Shown one piece after another: positions 1 through 9,065 of a DNA stretch of 64,000 nucleotides. Where the stretch lies: contig CAJQJL010000048.1 of assembly GCA_905478665.1 (NCBI GenBank), positions 1 to 64,000 of the forward strand, in the 5' to 3' direction. The notes beneath the pieces were generated by a model. That model made no database searches and was not told the origin of the DNA. It saw only the letters and a list, made by a program, of their open reading frames with translations. The DNA is from an uncultured Flavobacteriales bacterium. Lineage in GTDB: Bacteria > Bacteroidota > Bacteroidia > Flavobacteriales_D > Crocinitomicaceae. The position numbers and the translations under genes are program-made. Numbering within the stretch: the first letter of the stretch is position 1; each line of letters begins with the position of its first letter.

Positions 1-1290
1 TTCCATTTCCGCTCCATGTTCCACCTCCGTCAACAGCATTTAATTGCAGTGCAGGATCTGTCTCGCAGAAAGGACCAACGGCTATAATCGTTGCGTCAAA
101 ATTTGGATTGATAGTAATGGTTGTTGTTTGTAAATCACCACAAGCTCCGGGAATAGAATACGTAATGGTATGTATTCCGACACCAGCAGTTGATGGATCG
201 AATGTTCCAAGCGCAGGATCGGTAATTCCATTTCCACTCCATGCTCCACCTCCGTCAACAGCGTTCAGTTGTAGAGACGGGTCTGTCACACAATAGGGTC
301 CAACGGGTGCAATTGTGGCATCAAAATTTTGGTTAATAGTTATTGTCGTTGTTTGCAGATCGCCACAAGCCCCAGAGATTGAATAGGTAATGGTATGGGT
401 TCCAACCCCAGCAGTTGATGGATCGAATGTTCCAAGTGCAGGATCGGTAATTCCAGTTCCACTCCATGTTCCACCTCCGTCAACAGCATTCAATAGTAGT
501 GAAGGGTCAACTACACAGAATGGCCCAGCAGCTGTAATTGTCGCGTCGAAATTGGCATTGATGGTTATTGTTGTCGTCTGTACATCGCCGCATGTTCCTG
601 TAATTGAATAGGTAATGGTATGCGTTCCAACACCTGCTGTTGCAGGGTCGAAAGTTCCAAGTGCTGGATCCGTAATTCCAGTTCCACTCCAAGTTCCTCC
701 ACCGTCTACGGCATTCAATTGCAATGCAGGGTCAGCCGTACAGAAAGGTCCAACAGGTGTAATTGTTGCGTCAAAATTCGGGTTAATGGTAATCGTCGCT
801 GTCTGTATATCGCCACAAGATCCTGGAATTGAATAGGTAATGGTATGTGTTCCAACGCCCGCTGTTGCAGGGTCAAAAGTTCCAAGTGCTGGATCCGTAA
901 TTCCAGTTCCACTCCAAGTTCCTCCAACGTCTACGGCGTTTAATTGCAAGGCTGGATCAGTTTCACAGAATGGTCCAGCAGCTGTAATTGTCGCGTCGAA
1001 ATTGGCATTGATGGTTATTGTTGTCGTCTGTACATCGCCGCATGTTCCTGTAATTGAATAGGTAATGGTATGCGTTCCAACACCTGCTGTTGCAGGGTCG
1101 AAAGTTCCAAGTGCTGGATCCGTAATTCCAGTTCCACTCCAAGTCCCACCACCGTCTACGGCATTTAATTGCAATGCTGGGTCAGTCGCGCAAAACGGTC
1201 CAACGGGTGAAATCGTCGCATCAAAATTATTGATGAGCGTTACCACAACATCAGCACTTGCAGATCCTCCTCCAACAGCACATGGACCAG
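1..1290 (-). repeat. Tandem 225-bp (75-aa) Ig-like repeats in the adhesin
   Basis: The plus-strand string ggtaatggtatg recurs at about 162, 387, 612, 837 and 1062, an exact 225-bp spacing, giving five full copies and a partial one at the left edge. Each unit encodes one domain starting NFDATI and ending TTTITIN. The stretches around 522-740 and 972-1190 are nearly identical for over 150 bp although 450 bp apart, more alike than adjacent copies. Confidence 0.95.
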
Positions 1291-2239
1291 AACCACCGGC
1301 TACGGAATAGGTATAAGTTCCAGCTGGATTTACTGCTGGATCAAAAGTTCCCAAATAGCCGCCACCGAGGGCAGAAGGTCCAGACCATGTTCCTGTCATA
1401 TCCGGTGTCCCGCCAAGTGAATTGAATAAATCAACAGCCGGATCGCCTGCACAAAGTGATATTGCTCCTGGCGTTCCTGCATCTCCGTTTCCTGTTGTAA
1501 TTGCCTCGATTCGGACATCGTCTACGAAATAACGAATAGTGTTACCTGAGGTTACTCCTCCAGCGGCTTGCGTTGCTGTTGCTCCATCGTTGTAGAAATT
1601 ACCAATGATGAAATTATCAAGCCCTGCAGTGGTTGGGGTGTAACAGAAAATAATTTGTACCCAATTTTGTTTGTCGATGATAATAGGACCCGTATAATTC
1701 AAATCGGGCGTCGTATAATAAGGGCAATTGCTTCCCTGCGTATATGGGTTTGTGTCAAACTTCACCCCAATATTGTTGGTCCCGACAGACATTTTATCTG
1801 CCAGGGTCACCCACATTTCTACTTCGTAGGTAGTTCCAACGACTAAAGGCGTAGTAAGTTGTCCTTGGATATATTCTCGCCATGGTGTACATCCACCATT
1901 TCCATAAGTCACAATATTGACGTATCCATTTCCTGTGCGAGGAGCTTGTGTTCCTGGGCTGCTGGCGTTAGTAGAAAATGGACTACAATAACATGTAGTG
2001 GCTAGAGCCGTATTGAATATGTCTGTTGAACCACCTGTTGGCAGTGTCCAATTGTTGATCGCATTGTTGAATTGAGCAACCGATGTATACCACGAACAGT
2101 TCAAACTTCCAAGATTCACATCTTCAAAACTTGGGTTAAGAACCAAATTTTGTGCAAAAAGCGAAGAGTTGAACAGGAAGAAACTGGTTATCAATACCTT
2201 CCAGCTCCGTTGCTTCTTAAAGGATAATAAATGTGTCAT
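1..2239 (-). CDS. Giant secreted repeat adhesin, N-terminal part (runs off the window)
   Basis: No stop codon occurs in this minus-strand frame from the ATG at 2239 to base 1, so only the N-terminal ~746 residues are present. The start gives a good signal peptide: a basic stretch (KKQRSWK), a hydrophobic run, then cleavage after SLFAQ. It is followed by NLVLNPSFEDV, a motif typical of the first mature domain of Bacteroidota adhesins. Residues ~30-270 look like a carbohydrate-binding or jelly-roll type domain. From about residue 300 the protein becomes tandem Ig-like repeats of 75 residues (GTWSGTGITDPALGTFDP in each). Such proteins are usually exported by T9SS with a C-terminal gliding-motility-type domain, which would lie outside the window (inference). 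The start overlaps the end of the upstream gene by 23 bp, suggesting co-transcription. Confidence 0.85.
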   Translation of the reverse strand, partial: MTHLLSFKKQRSWKVLITSFFLFNSSLFAQNLVLNPSFEDVNLGSLNCSWYTSVAQFNNAINNWTLPTGGSTDIFNTALATTCYCSPFSTNASSPGTQAPRTGNGYVNIVTYGNGGCTPWREYIQGQLTTPLVVGTTYEVEMWVTLADKMSVGTNNIGVKFDTNPYTQGSNCPYYTTPDLNYTGPIIIDKQNWVQIIFCYTPTTAGLDNFIIGNFYNDGATATQAAGGVTSGNTIRYFVDDVRIEAITTGNGDAGTPGAISLCAGDPAVDLFNSLGGTPDMTGTWSGPSALGGGYLGTFDPAVNPAGTYTYSVAGGSGPCAVGGGSASADVVVTLINNFDATISPVGPFCATDPALQLNAVDGGGTWSGTGITDPALGTFDPATAGVGTHTITYSITGTCGDVQTTTITINANFDATITAAGPFCETDPALQLNAVDVGGTWSGTGITDPALGTFDPATAGVGTHTITYSIPGSCGDIQTATITINPNFDATITPVGPFCTADPALQLNAVDGGGTWSGTGITDPALGTFDPATAGVGTHTITYSITGTCGDVQTTTITINANFDATITAAGPFCVVDPSLLLNAVDGGGTWSGTGITDPALGTFDPSTAGVGTHTITYSISGACGDLQTTTITINQNFDATIAPVGPYCVTDPSLQLNAVDGGGAWSGNGITDPALGTFDPSTAGVGIHTITYSIPGACGDLQTTTITINPNFDATIIAVGPFCETDPALQLNAVDGGGTWSGNG

Positions 2240-2738
2240 CGCTGATAGATAGTTTAGTGTTGTCTACAAATGTTCGAAACGACTGCTCAAGGTTATTCAC
2301 TGTATTTTCATCCCAGTTTCCTAGGGCAAAAAAGTAAATCAACTCAGCGTTTGAATTGATGATACAAACCAGTTGTTGATCACCGTTTAGTTCTCCGTGA
2401 GTTGTGTGTAAAAATGATCTTAATTTGTCAGCAGCAATAGGGTAGGATGTCCATTCCATAGGATCCTCCCATTCCACAGCACCATTGCTATGAATAAGAG
2501 GGTAATATTGCTTTACAAGTGTGTTGTTCGTGTATTCTTCCATTAGAATTTGCTGACCATGGATATCTTGATAAAACCATTTGCCTTGTTTGGCGCCGTC
2601 CATGTCAATGATGTTCGTTAAGGGATCACCAGATTCATTAAATGTTGGAGGTACCGCTGCTTCGGGAATTAGACTTTGGGCAAATACAGAACTTGCAAAA
2701 GTAAGTAGAAAAAATGCCGTAGTAAGAATGGGTTTCAT
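2217..2738 (-). CDS. Small secreted protein of unknown function
   Basis: The 173-residue product starts MKPILTTAFF and has a clear signal peptide ending SSVFAQ. A longer reading would begin 12 codons upstream, but those residues (MYFRTSLLAVNT) precede the signal peptide and are probably not translated. The mature part has one GKWFYQDIHG segment resembling the GKW-Y-D strands of YwqK/MORN-like Bacteroidota proteins, then an acidic C-terminus. I do not recognise a family with a known role. It lies directly upstream of the giant adhesin, overlapping it by 23 bp, so the two probably form one transcript. A chaperone or accessory role for the adhesin is possible but is inference from position only. 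Confidence 0.7.
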   Translation of the reverse strand: MKPILTTAFFLLTFASSVFAQSLIPEAAVPPTFNESGDPLTNIIDMDGAKQGKWFYQDIHGQQILMEEYTNNTLVKQYYPLIHSNGAVEWEDPMEWTSYPIAADKLRSFLHTTHGELNGDQQLVCIINSNAELIYFFALGNWDENTVNNLEQSFRTFVDNTKLSISDDTFIIL

Positions 2739-2832
2739 AGTGTTAACTGCTAGTAGAGAGGTCCTAAAGTACAAAAAAGGGAGGTCATTTCCACGGAATA
2801 ATGGATCTCAGGTAGTTTTTCCTAGCAACTTA

Positions 2833-3528
2833 CTATGCTTTTACGTACAAGGCGTATCCACTAGAATGCACATTTTCGATTTGAACCGAACTGTCTTTTT
2901 GCAGGTATTTCCGCAGTTTGGTGATGTATACATCCATGCTTCGCGTTGTGAAATAATTGTCTTCAGTCCATATTTGATGCAATGCTTTTTCACGTGGCAT
3001 CACATCGTTCATATGTTGACAGAGCAAGTGTAACAGTTCACCTTCTTTCGGCGACAACTTCTTGGTTTCTTGCGTATGATTTAATGTCCGCGTTTTGACC
3101 TCGTAAGTGAATTGACCAATGACATAACTATCTTTTGTTGAAAGGCTAACCTCACTGTTTCGACGGTTGAACAGAACCTCCAATTTTAGCAAGAGAACTT
3201 CAATGTCAAAAGGCTTGTTGAGATAGTCATCTGCACCGACATTGTAGCCACGAATCATGTCTTCTTTCATGTTGCGGGCGGTAAGGAAAATAATGGGTGT
3301 TTCGTTACCACGCGCTCGGATCTTTTCTGTCAGGGTAAATCCATCCATCTTAGGCATCATCACGTCAAAAATACAAAGATCGTACTCGCCATTTAGAAAA
3401 GCTGAATAACCACGTGTTCCGTCTTTCTCCCAATCTACGTCATATTTTGAAAGGCGTAAATAATTTTGAAGGAGTGAACCAAAATTCTCTTCATCTTCAA
3501 CGAGCAATATGCGTTTTTTCGTGCTCAC
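2833..3528 (-). CDS. OmpR-family response regulator
   Basis: This 231-residue protein has an N-terminal receiver domain and a C-terminal winged-helix DNA-binding domain, the usual length for the family. The acidic pair is E11/D12, the phosphoacceptor is D55 (CIFDVMMPKMDG), the switch residue T83 and the conserved lysine K105 (LNKPF). The winged helix is recognisable from LSPKEGELLHLLCQ to NVHSSGYALYV. It resembles the RprY group of Bacteroidota. The start codon is GTG and its first four bases overlap the TGA of the kinase gene (GTGA), so translation is probably coupled to the kinase. Its likely targets include the divergent gene at 5350, whose promoter region carries phased direct repeats (inference). 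Confidence 0.93.
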   Translation of the reverse strand: MSTKKRILLVEDEENFGSLLQNYLRLSKYDVDWEKDGTRGYSAFLNGEYDLCIFDVMMPKMDGFTLTEKIRARGNETPIIFLTARNMKEDMIRGYNVGADDYLNKPFDIEVLLLKLEVLFNRRNSEVSLSTKDSYVIGQFTYEVKTRTLNHTQETKKLSPKEGELLHLLCQHMNDVMPREKALHQIWTEDNYFTTRSMDVYITKLRKYLQKDSSVQIENVHSSGYALYVKA

Positions 3529-5138
3529 CTTTTTGCAGGTAAGTTAATGATTACGGTAGTTCCCTGATCTATTTCTCCAGACAATTCAACTGTTCCACTG
3601 TGCGCTACTACGATACTCTTTACGTAACTAAGTCCCAATCCAAATCCTTTTATGTTGTGAATGTTTCCAGTTTCGGCTCTAAAAAATTTGTCAAACGCCA
3701 GTTTTTGAGTTTTACCGTTCATTCCAATTCCGTTGTCGCGAATAGTGATCGTATAATTTCCATCTTTTACTTCCAACAACACGTTGATCTGAAGATTCTC
3801 TTTACGATACTTAATGCTATTGTCAAGGATGTTGGAGAATACATTGGTCAAATGAAATACATCCCCATTAAAGGGAGCCTCTGTTACTGAATGCTCAAAA
3901 GTGCTTGTTCCATTTGATTCGGACAGACTCAAATTCACATTTTTCATGCTTGCCTTCAATATGTCGATGAGGTCTGTTTCAACAAAATTTAACTGAATTT
4001 CACCTTTGTCCAAGGCCGCAATGTCAAGAACTTGTTCGATATGGGTATTTATTCTTCGCTCCTCATTTTCAATAATATCAACAAAATAGTTGATTTCATC
4101 AGGTTTGTTTATCACCTCAGGATGTTTAATGGAAGACGCGGCAAGTGAAATAGAAGCCAGTGGTGTTTTCAACTCATGCGTCATGTTGTTGATGAAATCG
4201 TTCTTGACCTGACTGATTTTTTTCTGCTTGAAAATAAAGTAGAGTGAATAACCGAAACAAAGTAAAATGAGTGCAGAAAAAAGAACAGACAACAGAACCA
4301 TTGAACTAACCTTGCTCCAAATGTATCCGCTGGAATTTGCAAATTGTACATTGAGTTCGAAGTTACTTTCTGTAACCCGATCATTCTGGAAGAGAAGCTT
4401 CTTAAATGGATCACCGCCGTAATTTTTGTCAAATGCTGCTGTCGCGAAACTATCTTCGTATTTTTCAGTTTCCTTGTTGAATACCGCAAACTCAAACTCT
4501 GTATCAACTCCTTCTTTTTTGAGTGCAGTTTTTAATTTTTCCTGCAAGCCATCTTTTGATATACGGTCTTCAAGTTCTCCCGATAACATCTTCTCAAAGG
4601 TAAAGTGTTCAACGATGGACGTAATGTGCTCCAACTTATGATCTTTTGCATGCTCTAAATGAATGGTCGTTTCTAAAACGGAATCGACTTGTTCCATTTT
4701 AAGCTCTAGCTTTTCACTCCATTCATTAAAATTTTCGTGAAGTTCTTCGAACTCTGACATATCAGCTTCTAAATTCTCCAATGACTCCCCGAGAGAGTCC
4801 ATAGTTGTATGATACTTTATTTTTACACGATTGTGAGGTTGGGAATTGTCGTTAACTACAATAAAATCTTGTTGCGCTTCGCTGGAATCACCATCTTCTA
4901 TAATTACAATATCATGTAGAAGAGAATCTACGCCACCAAATTTATTTTCCAAAAAGAAAACAGCTTCATCATCGTCAATGGCGTCGTTTACCCTATTCAA
5001 GGCATCGTTTACATGTGCAGAGAAATCGCGTTCACGTTCATTAATAGCATCTGTGATCCAAACACCTTGCAACGTAATGATCCCAATGATTGCGACAACC
5101 ATTAAGCTAATTAATAAATATATGAGACGATTCTTCAT
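3525..5138 (-). CDS. Membrane sensor histidine kinase
   Basis: The product has 537 residues. A transmembrane helix spans about 5-28, followed by an extracytoplasmic sensor of about 250 residues. The sensor is rich in acidic and coiled-coil-like stretches (ENLEADMSEFEELHENFNEW). A second helix lies at about 279-303. The HisKA domain has the phosphoacceptor H321 in THELKTPLAS. The ATPase domain shows the N box (NVFSNILDNSIKY), the G1 box (DNGIGM, ~468) and the G2 box (GFGLGLS, ~498), so it appears active. The gene is the first of a two-gene kinase-regulator operon. The acidic sensor region and the acidic, His/Met-rich product of the divergent gene may respond to the same cation or envelope signal, but no ligand can be read from the sequence. 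Confidence 0.93.
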   Translation of the reverse strand: MKNRLIYLLISLMVVAIIGIITLQGVWITDAINERERDFSAHVNDALNRVNDAIDDDEAVFFLENKFGGVDSLLHDIVIIEDGDSSEAQQDFIVVNDNSQPHNRVKIKYHTTMDSLGESLENLEADMSEFEELHENFNEWSEKLELKMEQVDSVLETTIHLEHAKDHKLEHITSIVEHFTFEKMLSGELEDRISKDGLQEKLKTALKKEGVDTEFEFAVFNKETEKYEDSFATAAFDKNYGGDPFKKLLFQNDRVTESNFELNVQFANSSGYIWSKVSSMVLLSVLFSALILLCFGYSLYFIFKQKKISQVKNDFINNMTHELKTPLASISLAASSIKHPEVINKPDEINYFVDIIENEERRINTHIEQVLDIAALDKGEIQLNFVETDLIDILKASMKNVNLSLSESNGTSTFEHSVTEAPFNGDVFHLTNVFSNILDNSIKYRKENLQINVLLEVKDGNYTITIRDNGIGMNGKTQKLAFDKFFRAETGNIHNIKGFGLGLSYVKSIVVAHSGTVELSGEIDQGTTVIINLPAKR

Positions 5139-5209
5139 GTGTCTTTAAACGTTCGAAAGCCCTCGGGCTACACTCCAAAAGTAAGGTAGATAGTTCGAAT
5201 TCAACTACG

Positions 5210-5249
5210 CTTTAACCTAACTTTAACCTATGTTAGATTTTCTTTAACC
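5210..5249 (+). promoter_or_regulatory. Three phased CTTTAACC direct repeats in the divergent promoter
   Basis: CTTTAACC occurs at 5210-5217, 5221-5228 and 5242-5249. The start-to-start distances of 11 and 21 bp put all three on about the same helix face. A TTTTGAC at about 5251 and TAATTTAG at about 5271 resemble a promoter for the gene at 5350. Direct repeats near 11-bp spacing are the usual binding geometry of OmpR-family regulators, and the kinase/regulator operon starts on the other side. Confidence 0.65.
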
Positions 5250-5349
5250 CTTTTGACTAGACAGTTGCGGTAATTTAGCCAAAGAATTAAATCAAACTGA
5301 TGTGCAGGCATCAATAATCGGAACATCGGTTCCACAATAAAGATAAGTT

Positions 5350-6978
5350 ATGAAACACGGAAGAAAAATGATGGGCATCGGAATTGGAGCTGTTGCTCTT
5401 GCCGCTATGCTCGTATCCTTTACAGGAAACAATGACGATGAAAAGAAGAAGCGTTATCAGATCATTCATCAAGAAAATGGTGAAGTGGTTGAATACGACA
5501 CGCTAATTCCAATGAGTTCTATATATACCGTAAATGATTTTTTGGCTGATAAAGGAATTGATGCTGAAAATGTTGAGATCATTGATGTGCCTTCAATGGC
5601 TGGTCATAAAATGATGTTTGCTGAAGAGCACTCAAGGTTCATACAGGATATGGAGATGAATGGAGAGGGTGAAAACGTGATGATCACGATCGAAATGGAC
5701 GATGAAGGGAACATGACAACGAAGAAGGTTGTGAATGGTGAGGAAGTAGAAATGACCGAAGAGGAGTTGGAAGAATTGAAGATGCATAAAGAGGAGCATA
5801 TGCATGGGAAGCACGGTGAGCATATTATGATCAAAGAATTCAGTCATGACTTCGAAGTTGAAGTTGGTGAGGGTGAAGAAGTGAAGATCATTGTTGAAAT
5901 GGACGATGATGGAAACATGACCACAAAGAAGTTTGTTGATGGCGAGGAAGTAGAAATGACGGACGAGGAGTTGAAAGAGTTAAAAATGCACAATGAAGAG
6001 CATATGCTTGAACATGGAAAGCATGGAGAACATGTGATAATAAAAGAGTTTAGTCATGACTTCGAAGTTGAAGTTGATGGTGGTGAGGGTGAAGAAGTGA
6101 AGATCATTGTTGAAATGGACGATGATGGAAACATGACCACAAAGAAGTTTGTTGATGGCGAGGAAGTAGAAATGACGGACGAGGAGTTGAAAGAGTTAAA
6201 AATGCACAAGGAAGAGCATATGCTTGAACATGGAAAGCATGGAGAACATGTGATAATCAAAGAGTTTAGTCATGACGTTGAAGTCGATGGTGAGGGTGAA
6301 GAAGTGAAGATCATTGTTGAAATGGACGATGATGGAAACATGACTACGAAGAAATTTGTGAACGGAGAAGAGGTTGAAGTAACCGAAGAGGAGATGGAGA
6401 AAATGAAGATTCACAAAGAAATGTCAGGTGACCATATGATGATTCGAATTGACAGTGAAGAATTGGGAGAAGAAGAGCTTGAGAAAGTCATGAAGGAATT
6501 GAAAATTGAGCTGAAGGATCTTGAAGGAGAGATGGAAGAAATGCAAATTGAGATTAACGAAATTTTCGGTGAAGGAGAGAATGTTTTCATTATCAAAAAT
6601 GGAGATCATCAATCGTGGACTTCAAAAGGAGAAGGAGAAGATTTTACGCTAGTTATCGTAACAAAAGACATTGACCCATCAGAGATCAGTAAGCGTTCTG
6701 ACGTAAAAGTTGATCATGTGGTGGAGTCGAAAGAAGTTTCTATCTATCCAAATCCAAGCGATGGGGTATTTACGATTCAGTTGAACCAAACAGAGAAAGT
6801 GAAGACCTTGATAAAAATTTCGGATGCTCAAGGAAAACTTGTCTTCAAGGATAATTTAGGAAAGTTCTCGGGTGAGTACCGCGAAGAAGTGGACTTGAAG
6901 AAATATGGAGCGGGCACCTATATCATTAACATAGAACAGGGAGACAAAGTCATCACTGAGAAGGTTGTTGTTAAATAA
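5350..6978 (+). CDS. Acidic His/Met-rich repeat protein with T9SS sorting domain
   Basis: This 542-residue secreted protein begins with a hydrophobic segment at about 8-25 that serves as a signal peptide. The centre is four repeats of 68-72 residues. Each repeat has a strand-like section (VKIIVEMDDDGNMTTKKF), an acidic helix (EEVEMTDEELKELKMH) and a His/Met-rich stretch (EEHMLEHGKHGEHV). The final ~80 residues are a T9SS type A sorting domain (SIYPNPSDGVFTIQL to ITEKVVVK). The product should therefore be secreted or attached to the cell surface. The density of His, Met, Asp and Glu suggests metal or cation binding, which is inference. The gene diverges from the kinase/regulator operon and is a probable target of it. 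The family is not one I can name. Confidence 0.85.
   Translation: MKHGRKMMGIGIGAVALAAMLVSFTGNNDDEKKKRYQIIHQENGEVVEYDTLIPMSSIYTVNDFLADKGIDAENVEIIDVPSMAGHKMMFAEEHSRFIQDMEMNGEGENVMITIEMDDEGNMTTKKVVNGEEVEMTEEELEELKMHKEEHMHGKHGEHIMIKEFSHDFEVEVGEGEEVKIIVEMDDDGNMTTKKFVDGEEVEMTDEELKELKMHNEEHMLEHGKHGEHVIIKEFSHDFEVEVDGGEGEEVKIIVEMDDDGNMTTKKFVDGEEVEMTDEELKELKMHKEEHMLEHGKHGEHVIIKEFSHDVEVDGEGEEVKIIVEMDDDGNMTTKKFVNGEEVEVTEEEMEKMKIHKEMSGDHMMIRIDSEELGEEELEKVMKELKIELKDLEGEMEEMQIEINEIFGEGENVFIIKNGDHQSWTSKGEGEDFTLVIVTKDIDPSEISKRSDVKVDHVVESKEVSIYPNPSDGVFTIQLNQTEKVKTLIKISDAQGKLVFKDNLGKFSGEYREEVDLKKYGAGTYIINIEQGDKVITEKVVVK
5662..6420 (+). repeat. Four tandem repeats of 204-216 bp inside the acidic protein gene
   Basis: Equivalent points fall at 5677, 5881, 6097 and 6304. 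Copies 2 and 3 are almost identical at the DNA level, copy 1 is the most diverged, and copy 4 drifts towards its 3' end. Copy lengths differ by whole codons, so the frame is kept. Confidence 0.9.
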
Positions 6979-7071
6979 GTTAGGTTAGGATAACACTTAT
7001 TAAATGCAGTAAGTTTTGTTCTTTTTCATAAAAGGGCGCAAGCGTTCTTAAGTTTTAGTAGCAGTAATGCA

Positions 7072-7103
7072 AAAAACCGATGTCAGTAATGGCATCGGTT
7101 TTT
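7072..7103 (+). terminator. Rho-independent terminator
   Basis: The arms AAAAACCGATG (7072-7082) and CATCGGTTTTT (7093-7103) pair perfectly around a 10-nt loop, with U-rich sequence on both strands. It lies about 95 bp after the stop of the acidic repeat protein gene. Confidence 0.8.
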
Positions 7104-7214
7104 GATTGTTCAAAGAAGTGGTTTGATAATCAGTATACCTTTTATATGTCTAAAACATATCTTTTATATATCTTGAGGCGGCAAATTGATTAACCAACTT
7201 AAAATTAACCAAAA

Positions 7215-7838
7215 ATGAAGAAATTTTTATTAGCTATCCCAATGGCAGCGATGTTTTTAGCGTCATGTGGATCGAATGACACTGCGCTAGAAGAGAATCT
7301 TGATGACATAGAGTCCTTTGATGCTGCTGTAAACAGTTTTGCAGATGGAAACGCAAAAGATCCACTAGGATATTTTAATGGCCTTTTGGCAGAAGTAATT
7401 GAAGTAGATGTTAAATTCCACGAGGTAGACCGTCTTGATGAAATGAATGCTTCTGTAGAAGAAATCAACAATACATTGGATTCTTGTCTAGAGCGTATGA
7501 GTCAAGCCAGAGTTGCATTGGAATTATACAGAGGTAAAAATTGGCCACGACGTGCAGAATTTCACGATTTAACGCTAGAATGGTTTGATGTTGTAGAGGA
7601 GATCGTTACTGATTACCTTCGTCCACTTGCAACTGCAATGTCGAAGCCAGATGAGGATTTAACGGATGAAGACTATGATCTTTACGAAGAATATGGCTAC
7701 GCAAACGAAGACTATGTAGAGGTTGATGGACGTTGGGTTGCATTCCAACACACATTTGCAGATGCAAATGATTTCAAACTAGGTACCAATACAGTTGATG
7801 TTGAAGCATTAATTGAAGAGGAGCTAGCAAGCGAATAG
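7215..7838 (+). CDS. Lipoprotein of unknown function
   Basis: The product has 207 residues and a lipoprotein signal peptide with lipobox LASC, cysteine at residue 18. The mature protein is acidic and largely helical (EELDD-like segments, LEEINNTLDSCLERMSQARVAL in style), with tryptophan/tyrosine-rich parts in the middle (RGKNWPRRAEFHDL) and an acidic C-terminus. It stands alone between two terminators, so it is probably a single-gene transcript. I see no catalytic motif and cannot name the family. Export and lipidation are well supported, function is not. Confidence 0.75.
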   Translation: MKKFLLAIPMAAMFLASCGSNDTALEENLDDIESFDAAVNSFADGNAKDPLGYFNGLLAEVIEVDVKFHEVDRLDEMNASVEEINNTLDSCLERMSQARVALELYRGKNWPRRAEFHDLTLEWFDVVEEIVTDYLRPLATAMSKPDEDLTDEDYDLYEEYGYANEDYVEVDGRWVAFQHTFADANDFKLGTNTVDVEALIEEELASE

Positions 7839-7862
7839 TCTCTTTAAAAAATACACATATTT

Positions 7863-7894
7863 AAAACCGATGCTTTTAAAGTATCGGGTTTTTT
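7863..7894. terminator. Bidirectional terminator between convergent genes
   Basis: The arms AAAACCGAT (7863-7871) and ATCGGGTTTT (7883-7892) fold with a short AT-rich loop and are followed by T on the plus strand and preceded by A on the other side. It separates the lipoprotein gene from the convergent helicase gene, whose stop is at 7899. Confidence 0.75.
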
Positions 7895-7898
7895 ATGG

Positions 7899-9065
7899 CT
7901 AAAATTCCAGGTTTTCACTGTCCACCATTGTCACCCATTTTTTCATTTTCTTTTGTATGACTCTGAAATGATTCTTATCTTCTGGAGTGATAAGTGAAAT
8001 AGCCTCTCCGGGAGACTCAGCACGTCCAGTTCGTCCTATTCGGTGGATGTAATCTTTCGGTGATCTGGGTAGCTCATAATTGATCACGTGTGGAAGGAAT
8101 TCAATGTCTATACCACGTGCTAGAAGATCAGTTGCAACTAACACGCGTAGCGCACCCGATATGAAATCTTCCAAAGCTTTGCGACGTGCACCTTGACTTT
8201 TTTTACTGTGAATCGCTGTGGCATCAATTCCGTTTTTCCGCAGTTTATCAGCAACATTGTCGGCCTTGTATGTCGAAGATGTAAACACCAATACTTGCTG
8301 TAGCTCGTTATGTTGGATGAGGTATCGCAACAAGGGCCCTTTTTTCTCCTCAGCCACAAAATAGCCAAGCTGCTTAATTAGATCAAGGTTTTCACTTTTT
8401 GCCTCTATTTTAATCACTACGGGCTCATGCAATACTAACTGCGTTATTGCATCGATATCTTCACTCAATGTAGCCGAAAACAGCAGGTTTTGTCTTCGTT
8501 TAGGTAATAGTGATAAAATACGATTCACTTCTTCCTTAAACCCAAGATTCAGCATTTTGTCAGCTTCGTCCAAAACCAAGGTGCGCACCGCTGATAAATG
8601 TACCGCCTTTGCATCGACCAATTCCAACAAACGTCCAGGAGTGGCCACCAATACATTCACGTTTTGAAGGTTAATCATTTGCGGGTTGATTGATACACCA
8701 CCGTAAACAGGCAAGACCTTTATTTTTTCTTGCAGGTACGAAGTGAACAATTGGAACACTTCTCCTACCTGCATGGCAAGTTCTCGGGTCGGAACCAATA
8801 CCAAAACGTTGACGTGTCTGTTTTTTGTCTCAGTGTTTCCTTCAAGGTTTGAGAGGATGGGTAAGACATAACTCGCTGTCTTTCCGGAGCCTGTTTGTGC
8901 AATTCCGAGCACATCCGACTTTTCTAAAATCGCTGGAATTGCCTTTTGTTGAATTGGGTACGGCTCTTTGTAATTTTGATCCGTCAGTGCCCTAAGCAGA
9001 GATGCGGAAATTCCGAGTTCATTAAATGAAATATTGGTGGGTAAATTATCGGTCAAGGGATTCAA
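7899..9065 (-). CDS. DEAD-box RNA helicase, RhlE-like
   Basis: This 388-residue ATP-dependent RNA helicase has the full set of core motifs: the Q motif with PIQQ at about 37, AQTGSGKT at 56-63, PTRELA at 92-97, DEAD at 166-169, SAT at 197-199, ATDLLARGID and HRIGRTGR near the end. The protein stops soon after the helicase core and lacks the long basic tail found in many relatives, so it is a minimal form. In the cytoplasm such enzymes remodel structured RNA in ribosome assembly or mRNA decay and often matter in the cold. It overlaps the upstream receiver gene by 20 bp and is probably read through from it. Confidence 0.95.
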   Translation of the reverse strand: MNPLTDNLPTNISFNELGISASLLRALTDQNYKEPYPIQQKAIPAILEKSDVLGIAQTGSGKTASYVLPILSNLEGNTETKNRHVNVLVLVPTRELAMQVGEVFQLFTSYLQEKIKVLPVYGGVSINPQMINLQNVNVLVATPGRLLELVDAKAVHLSAVRTLVLDEADKMLNLGFKEEVNRILSLLPKRRQNLLFSATLSEDIDAITQLVLHEPVVIKIEAKSENLDLIKQLGYFVAEEKKGPLLRYLIQHNELQQVLVFTSSTYKADNVADKLRKNGIDATAIHSKKSQGARRKALEDFISGALRVLVATDLLARGIDIEFLPHVINYELPRSPKDYIHRIGRTGRAESPGEAISLITPEDKNHFRVIQKKMKKWVTMVDSENLEF

